Positions 5,052 through 5,271 of a stretch of DNA of 5,271 nt are shown in pieces; within the stretch, counting starts at the first letter, position 1, and each line of letters begins with the position of its first letter. The notes under the pieces are model-generated. The model saw only the letters and a list, made by a program, of their open reading frames with translations. It made no database searches and was not told the origin of the DNA. This DNA comes from DASRIA01 sp038203635. GTDB taxonomy: Bacteria > Actinomycetota > Thermoleophilia > Solirubrobacterales > JBBDJG01. The position numbers and the translations under genes were made by a program. The stretch is taken from assembly GCA_038203635.1 (NCBI GenBank), contig JBBRDT010000128.1:1-5271 (forward strand), given 5' to 3'.

Positions 5052-5271
5052 CACACCACCGCGGCCGCGGCCTCCCGACGAGCAGGCGCCTGAGCACCCA
5101 GCAACATGTCCGCCGCCTTCTCCCCGATCATGATCGTAGGCGCGTTCGTGTTGCCGCCGGTGACGATCGGCATCGCCGAGGCATCGGCCACCCGCAGCGC
5201 CTCGACACCCCGGACGCGCAGCGACTGATCGAGCACGCCATCGCCGTCCGCGCCCATCCGGCACGTGCAGG
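5051..5271 (-). CDS. GMC oxidoreductase, C-terminal part (runs off window)
   Basis: About 72 residues of the C-terminus of a glucose-methanol-choline (FAD-dependent) oxidoreductase are present, open to the window edge. The block starts at T-C-R-M-G-A-D (family: HxxGTCRMG) and continues with D-Q-S-L-R-V-R-G-V-E-A-L-R-V-A-D-A-S-A-M-P and then G-G-N-T-N-A-P-T-I-M-I-G-E-K-A-A-D, which is the GMC C-terminal signature with the active-site Asn/His region. The active-site His of the HxxGTCRMG motif lies just outside the window. An internal ATG at 5255-5257 is the Met of CRMG and not the gene start. The stop TGA (5051-5053) overlaps the GST start, so the two genes form a coupled pair. Substrate cannot be told from this fragment. 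Confidence 0.9.
   Translation of the reverse strand, partial: CTCRMGADGDGVLDQSLRVRGVEALRVADASAMPIVTGGNTNAPTIMIGEKAADMLLGAQAPARREAAAAVV

Overview
The window is GC-rich, with GTG starts for several genes and almost no Shine-Dalgarno sequences. Several genes instead have a -10-like hexamer 6-7 nt before the start codon, which points to leaderless transcription. Together with the gene types (MpsC/DUF2294 proteins, a secreted beta-propeller protein, an AAA/LuxR-type regulator, a GMC oxidoreductase with a GST), this suggests a chromosomal piece of a high-GC actinomycete. My best guess is the Thermoleophilia/Solirubrobacterales side, from protein style alone and not proven.

Left part (1-1807): two paralogous MpsC/DUF2294 proteins are divergently oriented around a 133-bp intergenic region (92-472 minus; 606-989 plus). 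The plus copy has a recognisable promoter and overlaps (GTGA) a 273-aa membrane protein built from two copies of a four-helix unit. The minus copy has an 18-bp perfect palindrome centred on its start codon.

Middle part (1808-3857): a degraded remnant of a secreted PQQ-like beta-propeller protein (N-terminus lost, in-frame TAA) is followed by an intact alpha/beta hydrolase (2480-3313) and, 14 nt later, a 162-aa unknown protein (3328-3816) that may have a PH-like fold. All run on the plus strand.

Right part (3858-5271): the first ~88 codons of a large LuxR/adenylate-cyclase-type AAA ATPase regulator, with an intact Walker A, break off before a tRNA-Pro(CGG) gene on the minus strand. The open frame continues only by reading the tRNA antisense. 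Upstream of the tRNA on the minus strand are a GST-like protein (4296-5051) and the C-terminus of a GMC oxidoreductase running off the window. The GMC stop overlaps the GST start (TGATG) and the tRNA begins 15 nt after the GST stop, so the three may share a transcript.

The most interesting points are the MpsC pair with its coupled duplicated membrane protein, the start-codon palindrome, the repeated leaderless-promoter spacing, and the two decayed genes, one ending beside a tRNA. I see no phage, transposon, CRISPR or defence system.
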